DNA of 64,000 nucleotides, taken from contig ML991841.1 in assembly GCA_010094025.1 (NCBI GenBank), forward strand, positions 1-64,000. The letters run 5' to 3'. The stretch is from Viridothelium virens. Lineage: Eukaryota; Ascomycota; Dothideomycetes; Trypetheliales; Trypetheliaceae. A program made the translations under genes and the position numbers. The notes beneath the pieces are model-generated. The model was not told the DNA's origin and did not search any database. It saw only the letters and a program-made list of their open reading frames with translations. The stretch's first letter is position 1. The number at the start of each line of letters is the position of its first letter. This document shows, one piece after another, positions 1 to 12,103 of this stretch.

Positions 1-851
1 AAGAATTTCTAAAATTTAGCTATTTGTGTGGGGGCTAGCGTATCGTACGATAGTATCGTTATCGTACCGTATCGTACGATAAAAATACCGCCGATACTAT
101 CGGCGATAATCGTACCGTTGCCCAGTCTGTACAGATTCGTGGAGGATCAAGCACGGGCCGCGATGGGTCTCGGTCCGATCCGTGTAGTAAGGATGCTTCA
201 ATCTATAGTACTCTACGTTAGTACCTCCGTACTCCGTACCATGCGCCTTTGTCTCGGTCAGGAGGACGATTAGAACCTGGAAACGCAATCCTGCGCTGAG
301 ATGGAAAGAGATGCATGAAACGTTTGCCTGGAATGCTACCAGCCGTAGAGTTGCATGAGGTGCGGAAAACAAAGCTCAAGCCCACGTTCTGGATGAAGTA
401 GATTGATGTAAGTAGGGCTGTAGGGCTCCCGGCCCGTGCCTATTGATGCATGAGACTTGCATATCTGCTGTGAACCACGTTCTTCAGACGGGAGTGCTGA
501 CTGCATTCACCTAATCCAGCAGTGCATAAGGTACTACAGGCAATGTTGTTCTGATCGTGATGTTGTGTGGCACACTGCCTTGAATGCGGCAAGGGAAGCA
601 ACAGGTGAACACATCACTTTGGAGGCAATAGCGAAGCTCCTAGTGATCACGACCAGCCCCACTTGCCTTCACCAAACACTACCAGAACCCTGTGCTTGGC
701 CCTTGACTACCTAAGTAGCTAGGTAGGTACCTAGTGTGGTGAATGCCTATTAATAAGCAAATCGACAACCGATCCTTTCTGCACTCATTTGACGCTCAGA
801 TCCATCGAAAAGCTTCCTCACCCTTCATATATTCGCCAACGAGCTCTGGCA
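1..851. other. Left-edge intergenic region with palindromic cluster
   Basis: No gene is recognised here. Positions 41-52 and 70-81 carry the 12-base palindrome TATCGTACGATA, and 90-104 form a short hairpin built on CCGATACTATCGG. The cluster looks like the end of a repeat or a small element cut by the window edge. The rest is upstream sequence of the GMC oxidoreductase gene. Confidence 0.5.
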
Positions 852-2987
852 ATGTGGTGGCCATTTGCTCTCAAATATCCTGAGCGACAGCCAGAAGACG
901 TTGATGCCAATGAATATGATTACGTTATAATTGGAGGTATTGAATGCTACCCTAACTTCTTCTGCGGCTCATTTTGCCATTCCTAGACGAGCTAACTACC
1001 TAACGATATAGGCGGCACCGCGGGTTGCGCTCTCGCTTCACGACTGAGCGAGGATCCTAGCGTTTCAATCCTCCTTCTGGAGCGCGGTGTTGCTAACAAT
1101 ACCTGGATCTCCCGCGTTCCCCTAATATCATCCAACATCCTCAATCCAGAGACGGGCGCCGTGAACTGGTACAGTGAGCCTATGAAGGAATGTGATGACC
1201 GGAAAAGCCTTATCTTCCGTGGGGACGTACTCGGTGGTAGCTCTCGAGTCAACGCCATGGTTTATACGCGCGGAAGTGTCGCCGATTATGACATATGGAG
1301 TTCGATGGGACATCCCGAATGGAGCTACGAGAAGGTGCTGCCATACTTCAAGAAGGCCGAAATGGTCCTTGACCAGTCCAAGTCAGATGCTCGTGGCAGA
1401 TCCGGTGCGTACATGCGCCAATGCTCCAACATGCCTCTTGTAATGACATTTGTACAGGTCCATGGATCAACCAGACCATTGAGCCTTCCAATTGGCCATT
1501 TAGAGTAGTTCGCGTGTGAGGGAAGATCCTATACCATAGGTTTCATCCTGTCTCTAATCAATTGCAGGGCTAAGGAATGCGCTGAAGCTTTAGGGTTTCA
1601 TCATATCACCGACACGAACTCGACAGACGCTCTTTGCGATGGATTCGCCACACTCGACTTGACCATCGATCAGAACATGCAGAGAGTGTCAACTTTGGAG
1701 GCATTCCTACCTAGAGAAACCGCTTTGAAGAGGGAGAAGAATTTGAGCATCTGCACAGCATCCATTGTATCTCGCATTGAATTTTCAAGGGAGAAGGCTA
1801 ATTCTCGTGCTAAAAGAGTGCATTTCCAGAGTAGCATCTCAAAATCTAGGAAGACATTCTCGGTCAATGTGAAGAAAGAGGTTATTGTATGTTCGGGAGC
1901 CACTGGCTCACCTCAGGTTCTAATGCTCAGGTAAGGCCAGCTTCCCTGAATTTTCGGGCCATCAAGAGTCGCTCTATGGATATATGCAGCGAGTCTGACT
2001 TCTGTTTATAGTGGTATTGGACCCCGCAAGCACCTAGAAGAACACGACATCGATGTCGTGCGTGACCTGCCAGGGGTTGGATCCGAACTAGTAGGTTTTC
2101 TTTTCATATATCATGCTGCAGAACCTAATCTTCTTCTGTAGTGGGATCATGTATCCGTCCCGGTTACCTGGGAGGTCCCGGTCGTCGAGTCGGTAACGTA
2201 CATAGCGACTTCTCCTTTAAAAGGCGCTTTGGAATTCTTCAAGTACCTTCTCACCCGGACTGGCGTTCTCAGCTTTCCCTTCCAGGTCGCTTCATTGTTC
2301 GTTAGGAGCTCATCTCTCGATGATCAAACCTCGGAATTCACACCTGGTATTCCTTCAAAGCCACCAGACCCGGGTGATGGTGCTTCCGTGCTTCGTAATC
2401 ACGACCACCTTCCTGACATCGAGATCATGCCTTTGGCAACTAGTGCCGTAGATGACTTGGAGGAGCATAAAGCCCGTTTCGCGAAGATCGGCGTTTTCTC
2501 CTTCCTAGCAACTTTGTTGCGGCCAAAGTCCCGTGGCACTGTCCGACTCAGAAGTGTCGACCCTCTCGATCGACCAAAAGTCGAGCTTGGCTTCATGGCC
2601 GACGCTGAGGATATTGCATTGGCAAGAAAGGCCATTCGTCTATCGCTGAGGCTGGGCGATGAAATGAAAGCGCAGGGATTCCCACTCATCCGTGGCATTA
2701 CTGCTCCTGAGTCGACCGCAAACGACGCTGAACTGGACGCATTGATCAAAAGCCGGGCACGGACAACGTATCACTATTCGAGCACATGTCGCATGGCTCC
2801 AGAGATTGATCCACTAGCTCCAGGCGTGGTGGACGACGCCCTGCGCGTTCATGGAATACCAAACCTACGCGTCTGCGACGCCAGCATCTTCCCACACATT
2901 ATATCAACGCACTTGCAGGCGCCGGTGGTCATGGTGGCAGAGAAATGCGCAGATATGATCAAGGAGTCTCATGCAACAAAGATATAA
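852..2987 (+). CDS. GMC family FAD oxidoreductase
   Basis: This is a flavin-dependent alcohol, choline or aryl-alcohol type dehydrogenase/oxidase of the glucose-methanol-choline family. Six exons join in frame (852-936, 1012-1404, 1458-1515, 1568-1930, 2012-2090, 2142-2987), giving 607 residues, a normal family length. The first intron splits the FAD-binding glycine motif, and splicing restores IIGGGTAG near residue 30. The second GMC signature LMLSGIGP spans the exon 4/5 junction. The C-terminal part has HYSSTCRM and ISTHLQAP, where the active-site histidines lie. The start was chosen at the ATG at 852, because reading upstream to 789 offers only TTG. No signal peptide is visible, so the enzyme is probably intracellular. 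The substrate cannot be told from sequence. Confidence 0.9.
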
Positions 2988-3417
2988 CTCCTCGTGAGTA
3001 CTCAGGGTGCCTATGCGTGCGGTGCCCGTCTCAAGTAGTAGAATGTTAGTCATAGGGATATCTCAGAAATTCTGCTAGAGTAGACCACTACACTAGCTTT
3101 GCATGTTCGTCTTCTCTGTACATGCTAACACGATGTCGAAAGCTCCTTCCGGTGCTTGTTCCATAATATAGAGTGCACTGAGAAGTGAAGATTAGTCGTC
3201 CCTTCTATTTTTACCCAGCGTCATTTGCTGCTCAGTTCCCTCGACGATTAGCCGTCTGGATGTTCGAGATGGTGGGGCGCCCGGGCCAGCGCCGGCGCCT
3301 GGCTTCGGAAGGCAACCAACCACTCACCGCCTTTTGCCATGCCTGAATTTTGCCGCATATTTTGGCGACTTGAATCTTGGAAATGCATTGTGCCTTGAAG
3401 TGAGAATCTTACTGAAA
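2988..3417. other. Intergenic region
   Basis: This is the 3' flank of the GMC gene and the promoter of the Drs1 helicase gene. A GC-rich stretch lies at 3270-3300. I see no further gene or repeat. Confidence 0.5.
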
Positions 3418-5960
3418 ATGGGCCCAATACGAAACATTCAAGGTCAAGACGATGATTTTGTGCTCACTTTATCAGACGACGATCAGGCAGTAACAGAGCT
3501 AGACGATGCGTCTACGAACTCCACAACCCCTCCACCACCCACAAATGGAAAGAAGCGAAAGCGAGCAGAGAATAACCGTGAACACGCCAACGGAAAAAAG
3601 CACAAAAGACTACCTGTCAAAATTGACAAAGGGAGCGGTTTGAATGGAGAAAATGGCGGGTATACTCGAGCAGACGGTGACAGGACAAATTCACAACCCA
3701 AAGGCGAAGATGATGGCGCCATGAATTCCGACTTTGAATTCCAGACTGGGGATGCAAACCTTGGCAAGCTTGACGATTTTGATGGCTGGGGTGTTGCAGA
3801 ACCAAGGCTTGAGGAAAGACAGAGAGGTGACAAGAAGCCCGTGGATATCGACGAGATAATTGCCAGACGGCGGCAAAGAGCGGACCCTAGACATCAAATG
3901 GATGAGTCGCAAGCTGAGAGTGAAGAAGACCTGGGTATATCGGGGCATAGCTCGGATAGAGAGGAGTCGTTCACGGCGTTTGATAATGAACAACAAGGCG
4001 ACGAGCTATTGGCTCCAGATGGTTTTGGCATGGGGTTTACCAGGGACGATGAAGAGTCAGAAGAGGGCACAGAAAGTTCGTCAAGCAGAAATAAGTCCCC
4101 AGAGACGAGTGAGGCTGGCGATGATGACGTGGCAGAGCATGTTCCACATCCTAATGACCTTGCAGCTGCTGAAGACGATGATAATGAAGAGAACGGCGAA
4201 AATGACCCCATAGAAGCTGAACGCCGTGCTGCCTTTTTCGCTCCTGATACTGACAACAATGGCCATAAGTCCTCGGTGATTGGTCCATCAAGCTCATTCC
4301 AAGGCATGTCACTCTCACGTCCTGTGCTTCGTGGTGTTGCTGCCGTCGGCTTCTCTGCTGCGACCCCGATTCAGTCCAGGACGATACCTATAGCGCTTCT
4401 TGGTAAAGACGTCGTTGGTGGTGCCGTGACTGGTTCTGGAAAGACAGCCGCATTCATCATACCAATTTTGGAACGACTCTTATATCGACCCAAAAAAGTG
4501 GCTGTCACCCGCGTTGTCATCCTTATGCCCACTCGCGAGCTTGCGGTGCAATGCTTCAATGTCGCGACTAAATTGGCGAGTTTCACAGATATCACATTTG
4601 TACAATTAGTTGGAGGCTACAGTGCGCGTGAGCAAGAACAGCAATTGAAGAAACGACCCGATATAATCATTGCAACCCCAGGCCGATTTATCGATCACAT
4701 GCTTAACACTGCTTCCTTCGCCATTGATACTATCGAAATACTGGTTCTGGATGAAGCGGACCGAATGCTCGAAGACGGTTTTGCTGATGAGCTAGACACG
4801 ATACTCAAGACATTGCCCAAGGGTCGACAAACGATGCTCTTTTCGGCCACAATGACGGACTCTGTGGACAAACTTATCCGATTAGGCCTGAGTCGTCCTG
4901 TACGTTTGATGATAGATCCCAAGCGACAGACTGTGAGTGGATTGGTGCAAGAATTCGTACGATTACGTCCTGGCAAGGAAGACAAACGGCTCGCCTATCT
5001 AATGTATCTCTGCACCGAGGTCTACACGGAACAAGTCATCATATTCTTCCGTCAGAAGAAAGAAGCGCATCGGGTTCGCGTCATCTTTAGCCTCTGCGGC
5101 CTCAAAGCGAGCGAGTTGCATGGCAGCATGAGCCAGGAACAGGTACGCAATATGCAATATCAATTCCAAAGGTCATCATCACCACCGTATCAACATGCTG
5201 ATTATACTCTCTACAGCGCATCCAAGCCGTAGAAGCATTTCGGAACGGCAGCAGCTCCTTCCTCCTCGCGACCGACCTCGCCTCCCGCGGCCTCGATATC
5301 CGCAACATCACCACCGTCCTCAACTACAGTGCCCCACAATCTCATGACATATACCTCCATCGTGTCGGACGAACGGCGCGTGCGGGGCGCACGGGTCGCG
5401 CGTGCACCTTGGCTGCGGAGCCCGACCGCAAAGTTGTCAAGGAGGCTGTCAAAGCGGCGCGGACCCAGGGCGCCAGGATTGCGAGTCGGACAGTGCCAGC
5501 GGAGAAGGCGGAGGAATGGGCGGAGAGGCTGGAAGGGCTGGAAGGAGAAGTCGAAGAGGTGCTAAGGGAGGAGAAGGAAGAAAGAGTGATGGCGCAGGCG
5601 GAGATGCAGGTGAGGAAAGGGGACAATCTGATCAAGTACGAGGACGAGATCATGTCGAGACCGAAGCGGACGTGGTTTGAGAGCGAGAAGGACAAGCGAG
5701 CGGCGAAGGAGAGGGGAAGGGTGGAATTGAATGGGGAAGAGGCAGGGAATAAGAAAAAGGAGAAGAGAAAGTTGAGTGGGAAAGAAAAGAAAGCGTTGAA
5801 TGATCATGATGACAGGCTTGGAGGGGGGAGAATATGGAAGAAGGGTCGAGCGGAGAGGGCCGGGAAGGGCGCATTGGAAAATGTTGGGAAAGGCAAGAAG
5901 GTAAAGGGAAAGAATGTAGCAGATAAAAAAGCCGCTGCGAAGAACAAAAGAAGAGGCTAG
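3418..5960 (+). CDS. drs1: ATP-dependent RNA helicase Drs1 (DEAD box)
   Basis: This nucleolar DEAD-box RNA helicase is needed for 60S ribosomal subunit assembly (DDX27 in animals). Two exons, 3418-5142 and 5217-5960, join across a 74-nt intron to 822 residues; yeast Drs1 is about 750. The first 290 residues are acidic and lysine-rich. The helicase core follows with AVTGSGKT (motif I), PTRELA, ATPGR, DEAD (motif II, near residue 446), SAT, then in exon 2 ATDLASRGLDI and HRVGRTARAG (motifs V and VI). The C-terminal 150 residues are highly basic and probably coiled, typical of Drs1. The ATG at 3418 was preferred over the upstream in-frame ATG at 3334 because the MGPIRN... start leads directly into the acidic region. 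Confidence 0.93.
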
Positions 5961-6052
5961 ATAAGAGCAAATTCAAAGATAATCGATTGAAAAACAGTCA
6001 ATTCCTTGAACAGAGTTCTTCGAAAGGAATATAATAGCTTGTCAACCAAAGA

Positions 6053-7904
6053 TCAGCTATCCTTCTTTCGCGACTTCATCCACTCCTCGACTACATGGCC
6101 ATGGTCCTCCGGCAAGTGTTGTTGAAAGATATCCGCAAACCAACCTCTCTTCCGCCTCTTTTCCAATCCCAAATCACCCATCAGAAGATCAAAGTAGGGT
6201 AGCGAGTCAAACGCAAAATCCGGATGTCGATCTCCAACTCCACTAGGATGTCTCCATCGCCCAAATTGTGTCATCAGCATCGTATCCCACATAATACGGG
6301 AATCCAGTGAGTCACGCTCGAAGCGTCGCCGTGTACCGCAGGAGAAGTGGTCCAAGCAGCGTTCGACGTTTAGTGAACCATCCAGGAAAGATGTTATCCA
6401 GAGCGCTTGCAGTTCCGCGATGGTGGAAGTTCGGACAGTGATCAACATGCCGGCAAAGGCGATTGTGCGCTGCGAGATGAAAGCGGGTGGGGCTATGAAG
6501 CGGAATAGACGCCACGGGTGGGAGGGTCGATCGTTCGATGTATTCTGTTTCCAAGATATTTGCTGAGGTGATGGTGTTGGCTGATTCTTGAGGAAAGGGT
6601 ATCGTTCCAGAATCTCGACATCGGCAAGCTTAGAAAGCTCCACCTCGCTATCACTAAGGCTTTTGCAACCTGGCAATCCAAGGTCGTTCTCGATACCCGA
6701 AGGCAGAAATTTTATGGGGGGCGAATGTGACCACCCGGTCGCAGATACAATGGTATCGGCTTTAAGATCGACACCATTCCGAAGGTGGACTTTGTCTGCT
6801 GATAGCTTCTCTATATCGGAGATATGAACTTCAATCCTGCCAGTACGGACCAGGCTTTGAAAATCATTATCGTAGGTGAGAAGACTGAGGCCGGATCCAT
6901 GCCAAAATGGAGGTGTCCATGGCTTCAGCCTTTTGGTTTCAGCGCTCTTGTTAAAATCCAACGCCTGCTCCACATCTGCGGTCAGGATTGCCCAGAACGA
7001 CGATAAGATAAATCTTCCGAGCAGGGTGCCATTGAGAAATCTACGGACGAAGCCATATCCATCGGCTTCACCCCATACGCAGGGGCTAAACCACGTCAGC
7101 AGGCGCATACCAAGAAGTCGCTCGATCCATATCTTGAAGGGTGTGACCAAAGAAGGCACCATCCAGAGCGGGCCTTTTCCAGACTCCCGAATTATCAAGT
7201 GTACTTTCTTTCCCCGTGAAGCGTACGAATAGGCAGCATCGTACGCCGACTTGCTATTTCCAAGCACCACGATGTCTGACATTGCCATCAACTCCGGGTC
7301 ACGCTGCACGAGATATTTCGTGTGGACAATTGGTCCTTGGAACGCCTTGCTGCCAAGTATCTTGGGCACAAATGGCTCGGAGGTTAGACCGGTGGCAATA
7401 ATCAATTTTCGAGCAAGAACCTGTCTGTTTACCCCGTCTGCAGTGGAGACAATGGACAGAAGCCATCCTTCGCTTCCTTTACATTCAGCAGTCTCGACTT
7501 TAGAATTGTACTGTAGGTGCTCATTTAATCTGAAATGCTTCGCGTAAGCCGCAAGATACTTATGAACGATCTGGCCTGGGATGTGTTTCCCCGGTTCCGC
7601 GCCAAACTGAGCCTTAGTCATTGGGAAGTCGCCAGTCTGGAAAGTTCCAGCTTGATTATTGGTCTTCAAGAAAGGATAGCATCGTGAGGGAGACCAAACG
7701 CCCCCAATTTCCGGGCTGGCCTCAAAAATGGCAAGACGGATCGAGGGATGGACTTGGAGGTAAGTTTTCGCAGCGATAAGTCCTTGCCATCCTGCATATT
7801 CGCTATGAGATCCGAAATTCGAGAGACTACCTTGAGTGGAGAGGCCAATGAGAATTTTGGGTAGACCTACCAGCTCCAACAACAACGACGTCTAATACAT
7901 CCAT
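6053..7904 (-). CDS. Flavin-containing monooxygenase-like protein
   Basis: This is an FAD/NADPH-binding class B monooxygenase (FMO/BVMO-like), 590 residues. A 34-base first exon (7904-7871) encodes MDVLDVVVVGAG. Joining it over a 79-nt intron to 7791-6053 gives the FAD fingerprint GAGWQG, which is missing if the longer unspliced frame is used. Other family marks are FQGPIVHTKYL (the FxGxxxH fingerprint), the NADPH site VVLGNSKSA and LIIATG. Relatives occur in secondary metabolism and detoxification, oxidising soft nucleophiles or ketones, but no biosynthetic genes surround this one and the substrate is unknown. The gene is convergent with Drs1, with only about 90 bp between the stops. Confidence 0.85.
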
Positions 7905-9665
7905 GTTCCGAACCTCGTCTCAAATTTGTGCCAAGGTTGTAAGGATAAGGAACGTAGTTCCAGACTCAAAAACATTAGCAGGACTGAGAGAAATGACGCT
8001 GAAGAAGCGGAGAAAGACGAGTCCAATGGCGATAGAGGGACATCCAAGGCGGCACGGTTGGCGGTTTTTACTTTTGCTACTCGCAGTTACACAGACAGAG
8101 TCGTTAATGCGTCTCGGCGCCCGAACGCAATTATAGATCCTTCACGGCTCATATTTACCTTTAGAATAGTAAAGCAGAGCATATACCGTTTTAATCTATG
8201 GACTCGGACGTCGACTGCCTTCCTCTGCGGCAAGAAAGTGTTGAAAAATGTGTCCGGAACGGTCTCGAACTTTTCAGCTCTTTTGACTGGAGCTTGCTTG
8301 GGCGACGGGATATTCTAGGAGAAGTATCTGATAGGCGGAGTGCAGATGGCAAGGGCTTGAGACAAGCACTCTAATTAGTTGGTGCCCCCAGGAATCTCAG
8401 CCGCTTGAGTCCGGCTCATGTTGTTCTGCAACTATTGTTTTAGCCCCATGCAGATCATTAGGAAAGCAGATTTGTGATAAGACCGCCTAAAATAGTCAAC
8501 ACCGTCCGCTTCCACATCTCGTAATGACGAGTATGACGAAAACATGCTGCAACGCTATTCGCATCGACTACTTAAAAAGAAGGAATTTCGATAATTGATT
8601 CAGTACATTGTATGAATCCATTCACCATAGGCACTTCTAAGCCAGCAGGGGCCAACAGAAGCTCGTTGAGATTCTTATCTTCTCAAGGAAGAACATGGAT
8701 ACAGTCTTCGTAAGAAGGTGCCCGGTGTTCGCTGACTTGGTCTCTTAAGAAATGGCAGTAGAGACTGCAGCATAACTACCCTGGCAGAGCAGTTCCTGCT
8801 CCAAACCTCAAATGTTCAGCCTTCACAGGCGTTATTGTTCAACTCACAGAAACGCCCTTCTCATTGGATGTTACGAAGCTGATTGGAGCCGCGAGTTTCT
8901 AGTGCTCCAACCGATGACGCTTCGGCATGCCCAGAACTCCTAGCAAGAAGCCTAGTATGCGTGCATGAAGTCATGCCAAATATTCAAGAATTGATCAATA
9001 GACGGATAGTTCAGCCAGCATGGATTGAGAAAAGGCCTGGATACAGGCACACAAATCGAGACACTTGCAACTCTAGCACTAAAGGCTCTATTGGCGAAAG
9101 TCGGGACGTTTGACGCAATGCTCGGCAATAAACATGGTATCTTATGATGATTCAACGCAAAAGATGGTATGGTCGACAAATTAGTCGCAGGAGGCTGCGG
9201 TAGCCATATGGAGGTGGATTAATTGCGATGCTCATTGATGAGTGGGGAAGAAGAAGAAACACCTAGCGAGGAATTATCAGGGGACTCAGGACACTTTCGG
9301 AGAATTGTGGAGGTGACAGCGTCACGTTAGAGCCAGTCTTGTTAGTAGAGAAGGGACTTGTAGAACACCATTAGCATTCAGGCTACATTGAGCTCAGTTC
9401 AGAAATGGTCAGGCATACTTTGGCAAGCGTCGAACTCGTTGTGGCGAACCGACCGATTTTCACGATGTCTGCGAGGTTTCCAGTCTGAAATTTACTCGAC
9501 CCTCATCTGTCCTTTCCATGCCTCATCGCATATCGTCCAGCTATTCCCTGATGAATGACGCACCTCTTGGGCTTGTGAGAGGCGGAAGGCTTACAACGAA
9601 GCAGTGCGTAGGACGTCGAACGTGCTCCGAAGGGCAGTTTCTGTGATTGTATGACCGCAGATCCA
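7905..9665. other. Intergenic, no recognised gene
   Basis: This 1.8-kb stretch lies between the 5' end of the monooxygenase gene and the 3' end of Dib1. Reading frames up to about 130 codons exist (for example 7926-8318), but none shows a domain, intron structure or codon pattern that I trust. Confidence 0.45.
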
Positions 9666-10207
9666 TCAGTACCGGTATCTTGTCGAGTAGTCCTTTGGCG
9701 ATACCACCAAACCCCTGCCCTTCTTGGCACCCTTGTAGATGGTTTCGATGATATCAATCAGCTCTTGTTTATCCTCTAACACCCAGTTCTGAACCAAGTT
9801 AGCATGGAGCCTGGCATGACAATCAGTGACTGGAGTGAACTTACAAGCTTGTTATTGTTGCCCGTTCCAAAGTCACACATCATGTGCTTATTTCGGAAGA
9901 AAAACATGACCGTCATTGGATCGTAAAGCTCGTACATCTGATTAAAGTCCGGCACCTTGTCAAGATCGCAGACTATGTAAGTCAGAAGGAGGGAAGTTTT
10001 GGACAAAGTAGGACGAAGTTACGCACGATAAATGACGGCAAAGTTCTTCACTCGATCTGCGATGCGATAGAGGACCTCGTCTTGACGCATGCAGTCAGGA
10101 TTCCAGTCGCGTCCAAAGCGGATGACAACCAGGCGCTCTTCTTCGGAGAGGATGGCCTGGTCGACGTGCCAGCCAGTTTCGAGATGTGGGAGGACGACAG
10201 AACCCAT
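9666..10207 (-). CDS. dib1: U5 snRNP thioredoxin-like protein Dib1
   Basis: Dib1 (TXNL4A/U5-15kD in animals) is an essential thioredoxin-fold subunit of the U4/U6.U5 tri-snRNP and acts before spliceosome activation in the nucleus. Three short exons, 10207-10027, 9972-9845 and 9788-9666, join over introns of 54 and 56 nt to exactly 143 residues, the size of the yeast protein. The near-invariant stretches LPHLETGWHVDQAIL, VIRFGRDW, MYELYDPMTVMFFFRNKH and GTGNNNKL are present, and the C-terminus ends PKDYSTRYRY as expected. It is divergent from Swc5 with 260 bp between start codons. Identification is very secure. Confidence 0.96.
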
Positions 10208-10467
10208 TTTAGTGGTCTGATGAGTTGCTTGCACTTGCAAGAGGTCCAGCAGTCGAAGTTGATGTAAAGTTTAGCGGCGCGTGGGCTTACATCAATTTGC
10301 ACGAAACGGTGAAACTAATCCGACACGCGAAGAGGCTCTACCTGCCATACGGCCCTACCAGCCAGCCCCCACCCACCGCCACGAACCTTCCGCACGGTGA
10401 CACCTTGCTCTGATCCCATCCCCAACCCAAAGACCTGCTTGAGGCAACTCTTAGAAATCGTTTTCCC
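10208..10467. promoter_or_regulatory. Divergent promoter, dib1 / swc5
   Basis: A 260-bp spacer separates the start codons of dib1 (minus) and swc5 (plus), so both promoters must lie within it. No clear TATA box is seen. The part next to swc5 is C/A-rich. Confidence 0.6.
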
Positions 10468-11643
10468 ATGGCTGAAGATATAGTTTTGGAGGATGCTAAC
10501 TACGTCTCGGAAGAGGATGAAGATTTTAATCCCACCGCTGTCGCCGACGGAGCCGGTTCCGAATCATCGGGCGAGGAAGACACCAACCAGCCTGCCACAG
10601 CTTCAAAAAGCGGCAAATCGGCAAGACGCGATGATCAATTAGACTTTGAGAACTCGGGCGATGAAGCTACAATCCAGAGTGCAAAGGCGCGTCGGAGGAA
10701 AAGAAACAAGAAGAAGGGTACGCAACCGGCAGACGATGAAGACGACGCTTCCGGCGTAGACGTCGATCTGCTGGACGAAGATGGTGGTGAAGGAGGTCTG
10801 GTCAAGACACGAGCACAGAGGAAATCTGAAAAAGCAGAGAGAAAGCAATTAGCGGGCACTGAGGGCGCTACAGCAGATGTCGAAGCAATCTGGGCTCGAC
10901 TCATGAGCGCCCCCTTGAAGCCTGCACCCGGAATAGATGAATTCGAGAAGGCTTTCGCCATCGAAGACGACTTATCTATTCCTAAGGATCACAATCAAAC
11001 CAATGGAGCAAGCAAAGATGAACCCAACCACGAGAAGCCCGCAGCAGACCCTGCAAATACTTCCCATCCCTCCGCCGGAACCGCAGACGACGACACCATA
11101 ACCATCCACCGCACCTACGACTTCGCCGGCGAAACCCACACCGAGACCAAACGCGTGCCCAAAGACTCCGCCGAAGCCCGCCTCTACCTCTCCTCTCTCG
11201 ATCCCTCCAAACCCTCCGGCACCCCCAACCCAAGTCCTCCTTCCCCCTACGACCCCTCCGTCCCCCAACTCCGGCGTCCCCTCAAACGCCCCTCCCGCTT
11301 CGAGCCCAACCCCACCTCCGAAATCCGGAATCTCCCCACCACGACGCCGCTCCCGCGCGCGCGGTTCCCGATCCGCAACCTGCGCGCCGACAAGGATGCT
11401 GTGGCGGCAGCGGCGGCTGCGAGGACGACGATGGCGGCGAACAACAAGGCGGCGAAGCTGAATACGGTGACGAAGTCGAAGATGGACTGGGCTGGGTTTG
11501 TGGATCAGGCGGGGATTGCGGAGGAGTTGCGGGAGCATGAGAAGGGGGGCAAGGCGTATTTGGATCGGATGGAGTTTTTGGGGAGGGTGGAATGGAGGAG
11601 GGATGCGGAGGCGAGGGGGGCCAAGAGTACGGTGGTGGGGTAG
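10468..11643 (+). CDS. swc5: SWR1 complex subunit Swc5 (BCNT-C domain)
   Basis: Swc5 is a subunit of the SWR1 chromatin remodeller, which exchanges H2A for H2A.Z. The gene is a single 391-codon exon. The N-terminal half is acidic and disordered (VSEEDEDFNPTA and related clusters), matching the histone-binding tail of the family. The C-terminal 75 residues are the conserved BCNT-C domain, including KSKMDWAGFVDQAGI, EELREHEKGGKAYLDR and MEFLGRVEWRRD. Yeast Swc5 is about 300 residues; the filamentous-fungal form is longer through low-complexity sequence. From about 11080 on, codons are very GC-rich, so this part has a strongly skewed composition. Confidence 0.9.
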   Translation: MAEDIVLEDANYVSEEDEDFNPTAVADGAGSESSGEEDTNQPATASKSGKSARRDDQLDFENSGDEATIQSAKARRRKRNKKKGTQPADDEDDASGVDVDLLDEDGGEGGLVKTRAQRKSEKAERKQLAGTEGATADVEAIWARLMSAPLKPAPGIDEFEKAFAIEDDLSIPKDHNQTNGASKDEPNHEKPAADPANTSHPSAGTADDDTITIHRTYDFAGETHTETKRVPKDSAEARLYLSSLDPSKPSGTPNPSPPSPYDPSVPQLRRPLKRPSRFEPNPTSEIRNLPTTTPLPRARFPIRNLRADKDAVAAAAAARTTMAANNKAAKLNTVTKSKMDWAGFVDQAGIAEELREHEKGGKAYLDRMEFLGRVEWRRDAEARGAKSTVVG

Positions 11644-12103
11644 GACTAAGGTTGGGGGATCTGGATGGGGGAGGTTGCAGTCTGGAAAGGGTTCTAGTGG
11701 GATTATGTCAATTTTCTTCGTTTTCGAGATACCCCATTTTTCGCGATAGCCTTGTATTCTTCACGCACTCTGGAAGAGGAGTACGACCTTGCAAGTCGTA
11801 TTGAGTAGAGCGTTCGCTTGGTGAAAAGTGTTTGACGTCAGACTTAGATAAATAGAGAACTACATCTCCGTTTAACAAACCACCATCTTACACAAGTTCG
11901 ATCCTCTGGTAAGGTTCTTACACAACACATGGCTCAAAAGTACATTTCTTGTAAGACACGGGGCGGAGACAATATCGTGGCATTGCTGACCCCATTGCAC
12001 ATCTATAGGTGGTTAAGCAGGATTCCGAATGCACACTAAATGCAAAGCGGCTGTAGGAAGAGGGTAAGAGGGCTTCCTTTGATACCCAGAGAAGCACAAT
12101 CCA
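11644..12103. other. Intergenic region
   Basis: This is 3' flanking sequence between the convergent swc5 and LRR genes. No gene or repeat is recognised. Confidence 0.5.

Noticed and set aside
7903-8318. Plus-strand frames of 77 and 130 codons upstream of the monooxygenase gene
   Set aside because: No domain, no supporting splice signals, and composition is like the surrounding spacer.
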